This document shows positions 26,709-35,701 of a DNA stretch of 64,000 bases, one piece after another (position 1 is the first letter of the stretch; every line of letters begins with the position of its first letter). The translations under genes and the position numbers were made by a program. Below the pieces are notes generated by a model that was not told where the DNA came from, did no database searches, and saw nothing but the letters and a program-made list of their open reading frames with translations. This DNA comes from Sporosarcina luteola (lineage in GTDB: Bacteria; Bacillota; Bacilli; Bacillales_A; Planococcaceae), in the NCBI RefSeq assembly GCF_023715585.1, contig NZ_JAMBOK010000001.1, positions 1,860,001 to 1,924,000 of the forward strand, written 5' to 3'.

Positions 26709-27772
26709 TCGTCAACCCCTCCTTTAGCAACCGGGACTTCCAACTGGAGGACAGTCCCTTTCCCGATTTCGGAACGAATTTGAAGGTGACCGTCAACGAG
26801 TTCCGCCCGTTCTTTCATGCCATAGATGCCTAACCCAGTGCCTTTCGGGTCCGTATTTTTCAACTCGAACCCTTTTCCTTCATCCATGACTAGTAAATGA
26901 AGCAAGCCATCCGCTTCGTACAACCGGACAACCATTTCATCGACTTCCGCGTATTTCAACGCATTGAACACCGCTTCCTGACAGATGCGGTAGACGATTG
27001 TTTCAGTTTCGCCTTCATACCGCTTGGATTCAAGCTCCGGATTAAAATGAATTATAAGGCCATAGTTCTTCTCAATCCATTTGAAATGTGTGCGGAAAGC
27101 TGCTTCCAACCCGAGATCATCGAGCGTGGCGGGCCGCAGTTCGACCGACAGATGGCGGATGTCATCCAATAACCGCATGAGCGAGCCTTCCGTCTGCTGC
27201 ACTTTCTTCAATACATCCTCTTCGATGTTCATATATTTTAAGACGCGCAAATCGACTAAAGAACTGAGCATTTCTTGCGCTACGCTATCATGAAGCTCGC
27301 GCGAAAGTCGTTTCCGCTCATCCTCCTGAGCTTTAATTACCCGCTTCATCAGCAGCTTCTGATTCAATTCCTCTTGCGTCTTGAATTGGTGGGTCAAATC
27401 CCTCAGCATGAACACACGGATTCCCGTCTTTGCATCAATCGTCTGGATGCTCCCGGAATAAGGAATGACGCCCCTGCCTTTCGTATCGAAATATACTTGG
27501 AAGGAGCTGATGTTCTCGTCCGGATTGGTCATATAGCACGCGACGCACGTCAACGGTTCATCGGAGCTCGTATAGCCTTTGCATGCTTTGCAGATCGCTT
27601 CTGCGCTGCCCGCCATCATCTGTTCGTAGACATCTTTATCCAAGATCTCTTCCGCCGCAGAATTCATTGCCAGCACTTTCCCTTGCCGATCAAAAAAGAA
27701 GATGGCTTCATCGGAATTCCCGTATAGTTTCATTAACAGATCTGACAACTGCACATTCTCAGTCCGACTCAT
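26705..27772 (-). CDS. nreB: Oxygen-sensing histidine kinase NreB-like
   Basis: 355-residue cytoplasmic kinase. PAS-like N terminus carries CKAC...CVAC with spacing CX2CX11CX2C (~residues 62-80), the exact arrangement that holds the O2-labile [4Fe-4S] cluster in NreB. HisKA_3 box [21 protein letters not shown] and HATPase [14 protein letters not shown] follow. No membrane segments. Overlaps nreA (start within its end) and nreC, forming nreA-nreB-nreC. Confidence 0.93.
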   Translation of the reverse strand: MSRTENVQLSDLLMKLYGNSDEAIFFFDRQGKVLAMNSAAEEILDKDVYEQMMAGSAEAICKACKGYTSSDEPLTCVACYMTNPDENISSFQVYFDTKGRGVIPYSGSIQTIDAKTGIRVFMLRDLTHQFKTQEELNQKLLMKRVIKAQEDERKRLSRELHDSVAQEMLSSLVDLRVLKYMNIEEDVLKKVQQTEGSLMRLLDDIRHLSVELRPATLDDLGLEAAFRTHFKWIEKNYGLIIHFNPELESKRYEGETETIVYRICQEAVFNALKYAEVDEMVVRLYEADGLLHLLVMDEGKGFELKNTDPKGTGLGIYGMKERAELVDGHLQIRSEIGKGTVLQLEVPVAKGGVDD

Positions 27773-28232
27773 CGTTCACCATCTCCTTATTGTAATATGG
27801 ACCGAATTCCGCTCCGATCTCCTGCTTGAATTTCTCAAACTGCACACCCGTCAGCTTCCCGCCGGTCCGGTACCCGACGAGTAATACGCCCTTTACACGA
27901 TTGTATTTATAGAGGGGGATCGCTCCGAAGCTTTTGAGCCCTTCCGTTGCGACAATCGGATAATTGAACAGATTGTCGCCACTCCATACTTCATCCACAT
28001 CCCCGACGAACATCGGCTTGCCCGTTTTGAAAACGAGTCCTGCCAGTCCTTTGCCCGATTGTAATTTGATGCGCCGATAGCGCTCACTCCGATTCCCCGT
28101 CACATGCGTCCATCTCACTTCAAATCCGCGTTCCGGTGATTGGACGAGCGCAATACCGACAAAGTCGAATTCGAATAACTCTTTCAAGCGCTCAATTTCC
28201 AGCTCGTAATTAAATCCCACCCGTTCATTCAT
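27759..28232 (-). CDS. nreA: GAF-domain nitrate receptor NreA-like
   Basis: 157-residue single GAF domain (FDFVGIALVQ, GKGLAGLVFKTGKPMF, AIPLYKYNRVKGVLLVGYR). In staphylococci NreA binds nitrate and modulates NreB; position directly upstream of nreB supports that role. ATG 28232 has GGGAG 8 nt upstream; the ATG at 28238 is too close. The 14-bp overlap with nreB indicates coupling. Confidence 0.87.
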   Translation of the reverse strand: MNERVGFNYELEIERLKELFEFDFVGIALVQSPERGFEVRWTHVTGNRSERYRRIKLQSGKGLAGLVFKTGKPMFVGDVDEVWSGDNLFNYPIVATEGLKSFGAIPLYKYNRVKGVLLVGYRTGGKLTGVQFEKFKQEIGAEFGPYYNKEMVNDESD

Positions 28233-28238
28233 CACCAT

Positions 28239-28509
28239 TGCTCCCTGCGAAAAACTTAAACCTATTTACCCTTATTCTACACGTTATCTACTAATCAGAA
28301 TAGTTTTATAGGTTTTTTCCGTAAAATCAAAGCTTCTCCAAAGCAGTTCACTAACTTTTAATGATTGCTCTTTCACAAATTAAAATCACTGGGATACTGC
28401 TTCTTAAAAACTAACCTTGTAGACGGGGGTGTTTAGTGTTGTCTATAGAATGTTTTTCCCTTGATTTACCTGCAATCAATTATACTTATCATCAAGGGGT
28501 GAATGAACC
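28239..28509. other. Divergent gap nreA / MOSC gene
   Basis: 271 bp between divergent starts. AT-rich near 28260-28330. Nothing beyond presumed promoters is seen, and no clear Fnr-type palindrome (TTGTGA-N6-TCACAA) is present. Confidence 0.4.
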
Positions 28510-29193
28510 ATGCAGAAAATCGAAATCCATTCATTAAACGTCGGCAAACCGCGTGACATGCAGTTCGGTAAAAAGGAAGTAACGACCGGCATTAACAAAA
28601 AACCGGTCACAGAGCCCGTTTATTTATCAACAGTGAATTTTGACGGCGACGGGCAAGGCGATCTTGTTAATCACGGTGGCATAGACAAGGCAGCTTGCGT
28701 CTATCCGTATGAACATTACACGTTTTGGGAGAAGGAGTTAGGCAAACCATTGGAGATGAGCGCATTCGGCGAAAACTTGACGCTGCGCGGGTTGCTTGAG
28801 GATGAAGTATGCATCGGGGATTCATTCCAAATTGGTGAAGCGATCGTGCAAGTGAGCCAGCCGCGGCAACCTTGCTTTAAGCTGTCGCTCATCCATGACC
28901 GCAAAGACATGCCCGTCCTTGTGCAGGATACAGGTTTTACGGGGTTTTATTTCCGTGTATTGAAGGAAGGCATCGTCTCCCCATCTGACGAGTTGGTGCA
29001 TATTTCACGTCCGGAACTTGCCATAACGGTATCTGAGGCGAACCGGCTGATGCACCATGCGAAAGATGACTTGGACGGCGCGCGGAAAATTCTGCAGTTG
29101 GAGGAATTATCGACAAGTTGGAGGCGAACGTTCAACAAGCGTATCGCCGGTGATGCAGCAGATACGAGCGAGCGGTTGACCGGGAATAAGTAG
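28510..29193 (+). CDS. MOSC domain protein, YiiM-like
   Basis: 227 residues. MOSC (Moco sulfurase C-terminal) domain with DGDGQGDLVNHGGIDKAACVYPYEHY, FGENLTLRGL, and the conserved Cys in QPRQPCFKL; the C-terminal YiiM 3-alpha region follows. YiiM-type proteins use Moco to reduce N-hydroxylated compounds, in keeping with the neighbouring cofactor genes. ATG 28510 has AAGGGGTGAA upstream. Confidence 0.9.
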   Translation: MQKIEIHSLNVGKPRDMQFGKKEVTTGINKKPVTEPVYLSTVNFDGDGQGDLVNHGGIDKAACVYPYEHYTFWEKELGKPLEMSAFGENLTLRGLLEDEVCIGDSFQIGEAIVQVSQPRQPCFKLSLIHDRKDMPVLVQDTGFTGFYFRVLKEGIVSPSDELVHISRPELAITVSEANRLMHHAKDDLDGARKILQLEELSTSWRRTFNKRIAGDAADTSERLTGNK

Positions 29194-29209
29194 ATAGTTC
29201 GAGGTTCGC

Positions 29210-29350
29210 TTTGGACGCAGATAGACCAATTTTGGACGCGGGATTGTCTCATTTGGTGCCCGGTGGTCCACTTTGAACGCAAGATCACTCACTTTGGCCG
29301 CGAGACGGCATGTTTTAGACCCTGGATAGCGTTCTTTGGACGCGTGAATT
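29210..29350. repeat. Phased intergenic array, 21-bp period (word TTTGGACGCG)
   Basis: Units at 29210, 29231, 29252, 29272, 29293, 29314 and 29335 (six steps: five of 21 bp, one of 20). Core TTTGGACGCG with substitutions in the middle units. Between convergent MOSC and nrdF genes. Confidence 0.9.
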
Positions 29351-29351
29351 T

Positions 29352-29404
29352 AGTAAAAAAAATAACAGAAAGAGCTGCAACAAACTTTCTTGCAGCTCTT
29401 TCCT
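29352..29404. terminator. Terminator between MOSC gene and nrdF
   Basis: GAAAGAGCTGCAA / TTGCAGCTCTTTC stem with a 9-nt loop. A long T-run follows on the minus strand, so it chiefly ends nrdEIF. Confidence 0.85.
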
Positions 29405-29416
29405 TATAGTCGCACT

Positions 29417-30454
29417 TTACAAATCATCAAACCCGTTCAAATCGCTCGTTTTCACGTATTGCCTCGATGTCTGCTCGAAGAAATCCGTTTTCGTATCGTC
29501 GAAGTTGTCGACATATGCACGAATCCACTTCATCGGATTTTCCGCGAATTCAGGGTAAATTTCACTTAAACCCAGCATGCGCAGCATTTTATTCGCACGG
29601 TACTTAACATAACCCGCCATTTCATCCAAGTCGATGCCTTCAATTTCTCCCAGTACATAGCGGCTCCAAATGATTTCCTGTTCAACCGAATGGCGGAATT
29701 GATCGTAAATCCATTCTGTGAAAGCTTCGGTATTGTACTCCGGGTTTTCCGCAAGAGCAGCGCGAAAAATGTCGCTGATCGCTTTGCCGTGCTGCAATTC
29801 ATCCCGATTGATGTACGAAATCATCGTCGACGTTCCGACCATCTTCTGATGACGCGCAAGATTATAGAAAAATGCAAAGCCGCTATAGAAAAATAAGCCT
29901 TCCAGCAACGTCGTATACACCATCGCTTTCAACACCGTTTCAATCGTCGGTTTCTCCGCAAATTCATTATAAATGTCAACAATCCGCGCATTCCTCTTCA
30001 TAAGCACTTCATCGGTGCGCCCCATTTCAAATGAAGCCATCTGCTTGTCGAGCGTCGTCACAGAGGAAAGTACATATGCGTAGCTATGATTATGTTCACT
30101 TTCCTGATCGGCGATTGTTGCCATGATTGATTTCACCGAAGGATCAGTTGCGAAATCCGCGATTTTCATAGCGACGACGGTTTGAGGTCCGTCCAATGTC
30201 GCCAGCAGGCCGATTATTTTGAGGAAAGCTTCCTGTTCGGCTTTCGACAAATCCGCGAATTGCTTCACGTCCTGCGTCATATCTACTTCATTCGCCGTCC
30301 AAAATAGAGAGCGGATCTTTTGTCGCAATGTGTAGAAATGAGGGTGTGCAAGGTCATTCCAGTTTAGAATGCCGCTCGCTTCCCCACCGAAAATCGCTGT
30401 TGATTTATTCGGTTGTGCCGGATTCAATACTTTAACGCGTGTAAGTGTTGCCAA
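29417..30454 (-). CDS. nrdF: Class Ib ribonucleotide reductase small subunit
   Basis: Beta subunit carrying the dimetal centre and tyrosyl radical. ~345 residues. Metal ligands in TLDGPQTVVAMK, ADQESEHNHSYAY, MVYTTLLEGLFFYSGF and SYINRDELQHG. TTG 30454 follows AAAGGAG by 10 nt and lies inside the end of nrdI, giving coupled translation. Last gene of nrdE-nrdI-nrdF, which is controlled by a cobalamin riboswitch. Confidence 0.92.
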   Translation of the reverse strand: MATLTRVKVLNPAQPNKSTAIFGGEASGILNWNDLAHPHFYTLRQKIRSLFWTANEVDMTQDVKQFADLSKAEQEAFLKIIGLLATLDGPQTVVAMKIADFATDPSVKSIMATIADQESEHNHSYAYVLSSVTTLDKQMASFEMGRTDEVLMKRNARIVDIYNEFAEKPTIETVLKAMVYTTLLEGLFFYSGFAFFYNLARHQKMVGTSTMISYINRDELQHGKAISDIFRAALAENPEYNTEAFTEWIYDQFRHSVEQEIIWSRYVLGEIEGIDLDEMAGYVKYRANKMLRMLGLSEIYPEFAENPMKWIRAYVDNFDDTKTDFFEQTSRQYVKTSDLNGFDDL

Positions 30455-30873
30455 TGATGAACGACTCCTTTCAACCATTCGATGACTTTCTGTTCCTGCG
30501 TACCACGGGGGCTTTGCTCGATTTTAAGAGGTTCAATTGCCGACTCATAAAATCGCGCCAGTTTGACGGCAGCATGGCAAAACAGCTCTTCCCCTCCAAA
30601 CTGCGTATCCCCTGTTCCGAAGACATACACATTCCTCGGTTTGTAGCCGATGTCCGCGACGAATTCCTTCACCTCGTCAGGCGTGGCGCCCTTGTCCCAT
30701 GTGAATGAACCAATGATCATCGCATCAAATTGCCGCGGATTCGGCAACGGAGCGAGCCCGATCCGATGCATAGCGACATCGATGCCCTCGGACAAAAGCG
30801 TCTCCTCTATGATTTCGGCTACTTCCTCCGTATTCCCGCTCCACGACGCATACGCAATCAGGAATGACACCAT
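30424..30873 (-). CDS. nrdI: Flavodoxin-like NrdI
   Basis: 149 residues; reduced flavoprotein that supplies the oxidant for assembling the Mn2-tyrosyl cofactor of NrdF. FMN loop YASWSGNTEEVAE and GSFTWDKGATPDEV, then GTGDTQFGGEELFCHA. ATG 30873 lies in the end of nrdE after GAGGAG. Overlaps nrdE by 16 bp and nrdF by 31 bp. Confidence 0.88.
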   Translation of the reverse strand: MVSFLIAYASWSGNTEEVAEIIEETLLSEGIDVAMHRIGLAPLPNPRQFDAMIIGSFTWDKGATPDEVKEFVADIGYKPRNVYVFGTGDTQFGGEELFCHAAVKLARFYESAIEPLKIEQSPRGTQEQKVIEWLKGVVHHWQHLHALKY

Positions 30874-33071
30874 TCGCACTCCTCAATGTCAGATGCCGTG
30901 GATCTCATGTAATACGTCGTTTTCATGCCTGATTTCCATGCTTGTATATGCAAATCGAGGAGGACGGATGCGCGGATATTATTCGGCACATAGATGTTGA
31001 ACGAAATTGCCTGATCGATATGGCGTTGCCTTGCTGCATTCTGCTTGATGGACCAGCGCTGATCGACAATATATGCGGAGCGTCGGTACACGTCATATGT
31101 GTTGTGGTCCAAATCCGGCGCAATGACCGGCAGCTTGTAATCTTTCTTTTCCTCGTGGTAGAACGGCTTGAAAATCGGATCGATGGAAGCTGTTGAACCT
31201 GCGATGACCGATGTCGAGCTGTTTGGTGCAACCGCCATCAAATACCCGTTCCGGATGCCGTTCGTAGCGACATCGAAGCGCAGTTCTTGCCATTCCTTCG
31301 AGTCATATTGACGTTGCTCGAAGTAACCCCCTGTCTGCCAGTCCGATCCTTCAAATAAAGGATAAGCCCCTTTTTCACTCGCCAATTCCATTGATGCCTT
31401 GATCGTTAAATAGGCGATTTTCTCGTATAGATTATCCGCATAGGCAACCGCCTCATCCGATTCCCATTGGATGTTTTTCAAGGCGAGCAGATGGTGCCAA
31501 CCGAACGTCCCGAGCCCAATGCCGCGGTATCGGCCATTCGTCCGTTGCGCCTGAACGACCGGAATTTTATTCAAATCAATGACGTTGTCGAGCATCCTGA
31601 CTTGGATTGTGATGAGCCGCTCCAGAACATCCGCAGGAACTGCACGCCCAAGATTGATGGACGACAAGTTGCAGACAACGAAATCGCCTGGCTTGGATCG
31701 TGTTACAACGATATCGTCTTCGAGTGTGACGGATTCGAATTGCGTCGGGCTCTGATTTTGCGTTACTTCTGTACAGAGATTACTCGAATAAACCATCCCC
31801 TCATGCTTATTCGCGTTCGCCCGGTTTACTTCATCACGATAAAACATGAATGGCGTCCCCGTTTCGAGCTGGCTGCGCATTACTCGCTTCATAATTTCAA
31901 TCGCCGGAACAGTTTCCTTCGTCAATTCCGGGTGGTTGACACATTCCTCATACTTCTCACGGAACGAACCGGCCCCCTTCGTTTCATCATAAAAGTCTTC
32001 TAGCGAATAGCCCATTACTGTCCGCACTTCATGCGGGTCGAATAAATGCCAGTCACCCCGCGCTTCAACTTGCTCCATGAAAAGATCCGGCAGGCAGACG
32101 CCTGTGAAAATATCATGTGCTCGCAAGCGATCATCCCCGTTGTTCAGCTTCAGATCGAGGAATGTGAAGATATCTTTATGCCACACATCTAGGTAGACGG
32201 CAATTGCACCTTGCCGCTGTCCAAGCTGATCGACGCTCACCGCTGTGTTGTTGAGCTGTTTGATCCACGGGAGAACACCGCTTGAAGCCCCTTTGAAACC
32301 GCGGATGGACGACCCGCGGGAACGGACTTTCCCCATGTACACACCGATGCCGCCACCGTATTTCGATAGATTGGCAATATCGGTATTGCTGTCATAGATA
32401 CCTTGCAGCGAATCATCAACCGTGTCGATGAAGCAGCTCGACAACTGACCATGGGGTTTGCCCGCGTTTGAAAGCGTTGGCGTCGCAACAGTCATATACA
32501 GATTGCTCATCGCCCAATATGCCTCCGCCACCTTGTCGAGTCGGTTCTCAGTTTCATTTTGCATGAGCGTCATCGCAATGATGAGCCAACGTTCCTGAGG
32601 CAATTCGACAGGATCTTTATTGAAATCAACCGCAACATACCGGTCCACAAGCGTTTTCAATCCAATATACGTGAACAGCTTGTCCCGCTCCGGCTCAAGG
32701 AATGTTCCTAGCTCTTCCAGTTCTTCACGCGAATACTTTTCAATCAAAACAGATGTATACAAGCCTTTCTTGACAAGCCGCTCCACATTGTCGGCAAAAT
32801 CCGTATATGCTTTCGCCTGCCTAACACTTTCCTGGCGGGAATAAACCTCCTGCAAATAGATTCGCGCAGCAACGAATGTCCAGTATGCTGACACTTCATC
32901 AATATTACTGAGCGCCTCCAAGATCATCGCTTTCGACCAATCGGAGTCAGCCCCTTCAAGATGCCGCTCCTTCCAGCGTTCACTCGCTATAATGAGTGGT
33001 TGGAGCTTGTCCGCTCCGAATTCAGCTTGCAGCTTGTCCATAATGCTTGTCGTTTCCGTGATAATCGTCAC
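30858..33071 (-). CDS. nrdE: Class Ib ribonucleotide reductase large subunit
   Basis: Alpha subunit, reduces NDPs to dNDPs. ~737 residues. Active-site features: SSCFIDTVDDSLQGIYD (N-terminal Cys), YGGGIGVYMGKVRSRGS, NLCTEVTQ with the radical Cys, NLSSINLGR, and the C-terminal redox pair CEWC. No ATP-cone, as usual for NrdE. GTG 33071 is 9 nt after AAAGGAG; the ATG at 33080 abuts that site, so GTG is preferred. Confidence 0.95.
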   Translation of the reverse strand: MTIITETTSIMDKLQAEFGADKLQPLIIASERWKERHLEGADSDWSKAMILEALSNIDEVSAYWTFVAARIYLQEVYSRQESVRQAKAYTDFADNVERLVKKGLYTSVLIEKYSREELEELGTFLEPERDKLFTYIGLKTLVDRYVAVDFNKDPVELPQERWLIIAMTLMQNETENRLDKVAEAYWAMSNLYMTVATPTLSNAGKPHGQLSSCFIDTVDDSLQGIYDSNTDIANLSKYGGGIGVYMGKVRSRGSSIRGFKGASSGVLPWIKQLNNTAVSVDQLGQRQGAIAVYLDVWHKDIFTFLDLKLNNGDDRLRAHDIFTGVCLPDLFMEQVEARGDWHLFDPHEVRTVMGYSLEDFYDETKGAGSFREKYEECVNHPELTKETVPAIEIMKRVMRSQLETGTPFMFYRDEVNRANANKHEGMVYSSNLCTEVTQNQSPTQFESVTLEDDIVVTRSKPGDFVVCNLSSINLGRAVPADVLERLITIQVRMLDNVIDLNKIPVVQAQRTNGRYRGIGLGTFGWHHLLALKNIQWESDEAVAYADNLYEKIAYLTIKASMELASEKGAYPLFEGSDWQTGGYFEQRQYDSKEWQELRFDVATNGIRNGYLMAVAPNSSTSVIAGSTASIDPIFKPFYHEEKKDYKLPVIAPDLDHNTYDVYRRSAYIVDQRWSIKQNAARQRHIDQAISFNIYVPNNIRASVLLDLHIQAWKSGMKTTYYMRSTASDIEECEWCHS

Positions 33072-33105
33072 ATCATCCATCTCCTTTAAATTAGCTTCAC
33101 AAGTG

Positions 33106-33145
33106 AAAAAAGCGATGATTCCACCTTTTCGGTAGAGTCATCGCT
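33106..33145 (-). terminator. Riboswitch terminator of the nrdEIF leader
   Basis: Minus strand: AGCGATGACTCTACC GAAA GGTGGAATCATCGCT then TTTTTTC. It lies between the cobalamin aptamer and nrdE and should be the expression platform. Confidence 0.87.
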
Positions 33146-33224
33146 CATGGATTTTGATTAGGAAACAGATCGGGATCGCCTGAAAAATGAAAGCAAAAAC
33201 CCGCTCGCTTCCACCTCTCAACCC

Positions 33225-33400
33225 CCGAAGAAAGTGTCGCTGGACGATGGACGGCAGGTCTACTGGCTAACGCTTCCTCCTTCCATCTCCCCTTCCCGCA
33301 GCTAGATGCTGCAGTGGTTTTTGAGACGGTCGTCTGCGCTTACAGTTGCGGGGACAGCTCCGATTTGCGGATTCCCTTTTAAACCGATAACGGTACCATT
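33225..33400 (-). ncRNA. Adenosylcobalamin riboswitch upstream of nrdEIF
   Basis: Minus strand shows the conserved aptamer order: AAAAGGGAATCCG, GAGCTGTCCCCGCAACTGTAAG in short pieces (GCTGTCCCCGCAACTGTA is the B12-box partner), CCACTG, GGGAAGG, GCGTTAGCCAGTAGACCTGCC and GTCCATCG. These are the hallmarks of the cobalamin family. A terminator hairpin lies ~80 nt downstream. B12 should therefore shut down this B12-independent reductase. Confidence 0.9.
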
Positions 33401-33505
33401 CCATCGTTCGATACTATATATTGTGCCTTATGTACATCCATTACCCTAACATGTTGTGTTTCAATCGTAAATAGGTAGAAAGATATTTTATTAGTTTTAA
33501 TTAAA

Positions 33506-33550
33506 AATAAGAGCCATGCAATCGATGTAACGGGATCGGTTGGGGAGAAT
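33506..33550 (+). repeat. E2 outer inverted repeat, left
   Basis: AATAAGAGCCATGCAATCGA then TGTAACGGGATCGGTTGGGG. Inverted match to 36749-36797, about 40 of 47 bases. AATAAGAGCC also repeats the stop codon region of the esterase gene at the other end. Confidence 0.75.
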
Positions 33551-33616
33551 AGTGCAATTAGCAATGCAAATAACAGGTTAATCACAGTAAAAAAATAGTT
33601 GGATTAAAAACAAGTT

Positions 33617-33643
33617 AAAAACGCTCTAATTGAGCGTTTTTTT
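33617..33643. terminator. Hairpin terminator at E2 downstream end
   Basis: AAAAACGCTC TAAT TGAGCGTTTTTTT, the counterpart of E1 7801-7824. Confidence 0.82.
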
Positions 33644-33660
33644 GCGAGATAACTTACTAT

Positions 33661-33697
33661 CCTTATTGAACTAAGCCACTCGTTAGTTGAAGAAGAA
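33661..33697. repeat. E2 half-site A (last cassette boundary)
   Basis: TTATTGAACTAAGCCACTC then GTTAGTTGAAGAAG. Confidence 0.85.
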
Positions 33698-33708
33698 GGT
33701 TCATTTTC

Positions 33709-34050
33709 TTATAAACTGTTTAACTCCTTTAACCATTTAAGTAGCCATTCTTGTGGTAAGGAAACTTGAGAAAAGCCTAATGTTTGTAATTCTTTAAGCG
33801 AGTAAGTATTGATTAAATACAAATCCCATTGACATTCGATATCCCTTGCGATGCCATTGACCAGTGAATCATACTCATTCAATTCCTCACCTTCATCATC
33901 ATCAAATGCCATCGTTAAATTATCGCACCACATAGCAAAATCATATTGAGAAAACTCGTTTTCTCCCCTACAGACAGTATCTAATAATGTCCTGAAGTTT
34001 TCAGATGTATACGGGAGTTTTATATGGGTTTCATTCCAATTCCAATCCAT
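33709..34050 (-). CDS. Hypothetical protein, E2 cassette
   Basis: 113-residue acidic soluble protein (MDWNWNETHIKLPYTSENF...; DDDEGEELNEYDSLV). Reminiscent of small immunity-like proteins by composition, but no family can be named. RBS GGGAGTGAG before ATG 34050. Complete, stop 12 bp from half-site A. Confidence 0.65.
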   Translation of the reverse strand: MDWNWNETHIKLPYTSENFRTLLDTVCRGENEFSQYDFAMWCDNLTMAFDDDEGEELNEYDSLVNGIARDIECQWDLYLINTYSLKELQTLGFSQVSLPQEWLLKWLKELNSL

Positions 34051-34089
34051 TTAGAATCTCACTCCCTTTTTAATTGTTTAATCCACTAA

Positions 34090-34169
34090 TCTTATTCAAC
34101 TAACTGCACCGTTAGTTCAATAAAAAAAAGGCTTTACTCCTTCTTAAAGTATAGCACCCGTTCAAGAAC
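34090..34169. repeat. E2 cassette junction (short B-linker-A)
   Basis: B: TTCAACTAACTGCACC + GTTAGTTC; linker GGCTTTACTCC as in E1 11563-11650; A shortened: AAAGTATAGCACCCGTTC. Confidence 0.8.
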
Positions 34170-34174
34170 AACTA

Positions 34175-34468
34175 TTAAAGTTTAACCATCTCAAAATGTT
34201 CGACTGTTGGAAATGGGTCATAAAAATTATGTAATTTCTTTTTCCATTCTTGATACTCATTAGATTGTCTAAATCCAACTGTATGGTCTTCTACTGTTTC
34301 CCATTGCACCAATAATAAATATTTCCCCTTAACTTCCATACAACGCTGTAATTCGTGAGATATGTACCCTTTCATTGAAGAAATAATTTCTGATGCCTCA
34401 CGAAATGCTTCTTCATATTCAGCCTCCATACCTTCCTTAACTTGTAAAATAGCAGCTTCCAATATCAT
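34175..34468 (-). CDS. Antibiotic biosynthesis monooxygenase (ABM) family protein
   Basis: 97-residue dimeric ferredoxin-like alpha/beta fold. Seen: ILEAAILQVKEGMEAEYEEAF at the N terminus, SSMKGYISHELQRC, YLLLVQWETVEDHTVGF. Members include cofactor-free monooxygenases and heme-degrading IsdG-like proteins; no Asn/Trp/His IsdG triad is evident, so activity is open. RBS AAAAAGGGG. Confidence 0.85.
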   Translation of the reverse strand: MILEAAILQVKEGMEAEYEEAFREASEIISSMKGYISHELQRCMEVKGKYLLLVQWETVEDHTVGFRQSNEYQEWKKKLHNFYDPFPTVEHFEMVKL

Positions 34469-34519
34469 TTAATTTCCCCTTTTTAAAATTATATTATTAC
34501 TACTTTTTTAATGAATTTT

Positions 34520-34611
34520 TTATTGTACCAAACTGCTCCGTTAGTTCAATAAGAATATTGATCCGTCTGTGTAGCTTGTTCTTCAAGTAAAGCACTAGTA
34601 AGTTGAAGAAG
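34520..34611. repeat. E2 cassette junction (B-linker-A palindrome)
   Basis: B: GTACCAAACTGCTCC + GTTAGTTCAATAAG; linker ATATTGATCCGTCTGTGTAG; A: CAAGTAAAGCACTAGTAAGTTG. Confidence 0.85.
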
Positions 34612-34640
34612 GTTATATATTTTTTAAAAAACTTTAATAC

Positions 34641-35522
34641 CTATAACTGACTTACAGCTAATGATACAAGATTTGAGATAGTTTGCTCAAAGGTTTGAAT
34701 TGGTCGATATCCTAATTCTTTAATTTTAGTATTTGAATAAACGGGACATTCTTTCTGACGATTTGGTACTTTTAATTTTTTACCTAAAGCTGTAATTAGT
34801 CTTACTCGAAATTCTTCTTCTGAAAAGTTCCCATCTATTGCATTATAGATATGATTGCTTACTCCTTTTGATAGGACAAGATGTATCATCTCTACTAAAT
34901 TATCTACATGAATCCAGGGTACAATATCTTCTGGGTGGACCCAATCAATAATATCAGTTTTTAACATACGGCTAATTTGTCTGTCTCCCCAATATGAATT
35001 TTCTTCCGCACAGATTGCACCTGGTCTTAAAATTATTACATCAAGTCCTTTTATAATATAACTATTAAGAATCTGTTCAGATTTTGATTTTGTATCTACA
35101 TAGACCTCTTGGTGTTGTTGAATAATTGGAGTTGTTTCATCAAAATATCCTTCTGTCGGTTCCCCGAAAACTGAAAGCGATGAAATATGGATGAATTTTT
35201 TTATTCCAGCAGCTAGTGAAAATTTCGCTATATTGTCTACTCCACTTACGTTAGAATTCACAGCTTCTTCTAATTCATCACCTAAATAGGCAGCACAATG
35301 AATGACAATATCAATGCCCTTTAAAACATCAAATAAGATTTCAGAATCATTCAATTCTCCTATGATTGGTGTAATTCCTAGATCCCGATACTTATTAAAG
35401 TAATTTCCATTCCTTATTAACCCCTTGACATTAGCACCTTCGTTGACAAATCTAATAGCCACTTTTTCTCCTAAAGTTCCAGTTACCCCAGTAACTAAAA
35501 TATTCTTTCCTACAATCTCCAA
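34641..35522 (-). CDS. NAD(P)-dependent epimerase/dehydratase
   Basis: 293-residue extended short-chain dehydrogenase. Rossmann motif NILVTGVTGTLGEKVA at residues 7-22, VIHCAAY, SSLSVFG, and catalytic YVDTKSKSE (YxxxK variant with Tyr and Lys present). Substrate unknown. TTG 35522 follows AAGGGGTG. The largest gene of E2. Confidence 0.85.
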   Translation of the reverse strand: MEIVGKNILVTGVTGTLGEKVAIRFVNEGANVKGLIRNGNYFNKYRDLGITPIIGELNDSEILFDVLKGIDIVIHCAAYLGDELEEAVNSNVSGVDNIAKFSLAAGIKKFIHISSLSVFGEPTEGYFDETTPIIQQHQEVYVDTKSKSEQILNSYIIKGLDVIILRPGAICAEENSYWGDRQISRMLKTDIIDWVHPEDIVPWIHVDNLVEMIHLVLSKGVSNHIYNAIDGNFSEEEFRVRLITALGKKLKVPNRQKECPVYSNTKIKELGYRPIQTFEQTISNLVSLAVSQL

Positions 35523-35607
35523 GTTAACACCCCTTACCTTCTGTACCTCATATTTACAATTAAACTTTAACAGTTATTTGTCTACTTCTACTATTAGTAT
35601 TAATTGC

Positions 35608-35701
35608 TCTTCTTCAACTAAACTGTCCCGTAAGTTCAATATGAACATTGATCCGTCTTAGTAGCCCAAATTTCTTGAAGTAAAGTACTCGTTACTTTAA
35701 T
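35608..35701. repeat. E2 cassette junction (B-linker-A palindrome)
   Basis: B: TTCAACTAAACTGTCCCGTAAG; linker AACATTGATCCGTCTTAGTA + GCCCAAATTT; A: TTGAAGTAAAGTACTCGTTA. The linker matches that of E1 12679-12778. Confidence 0.85.

Noticed and set aside
28420..28509. Molybdenum-cofactor riboswitch near nreA/MOSC gene
   Set aside because: The conserved moco RNA blocks are not visible in this gap or upstream of moeB/moeA.
33379..33585. 68-codon minus-strand reading frame upstream of nrdE
   Set aside because: It overlaps the cobalamin aptamer and the E2 outer repeat and has no convincing RBS. More likely nrd leader and promoter DNA.
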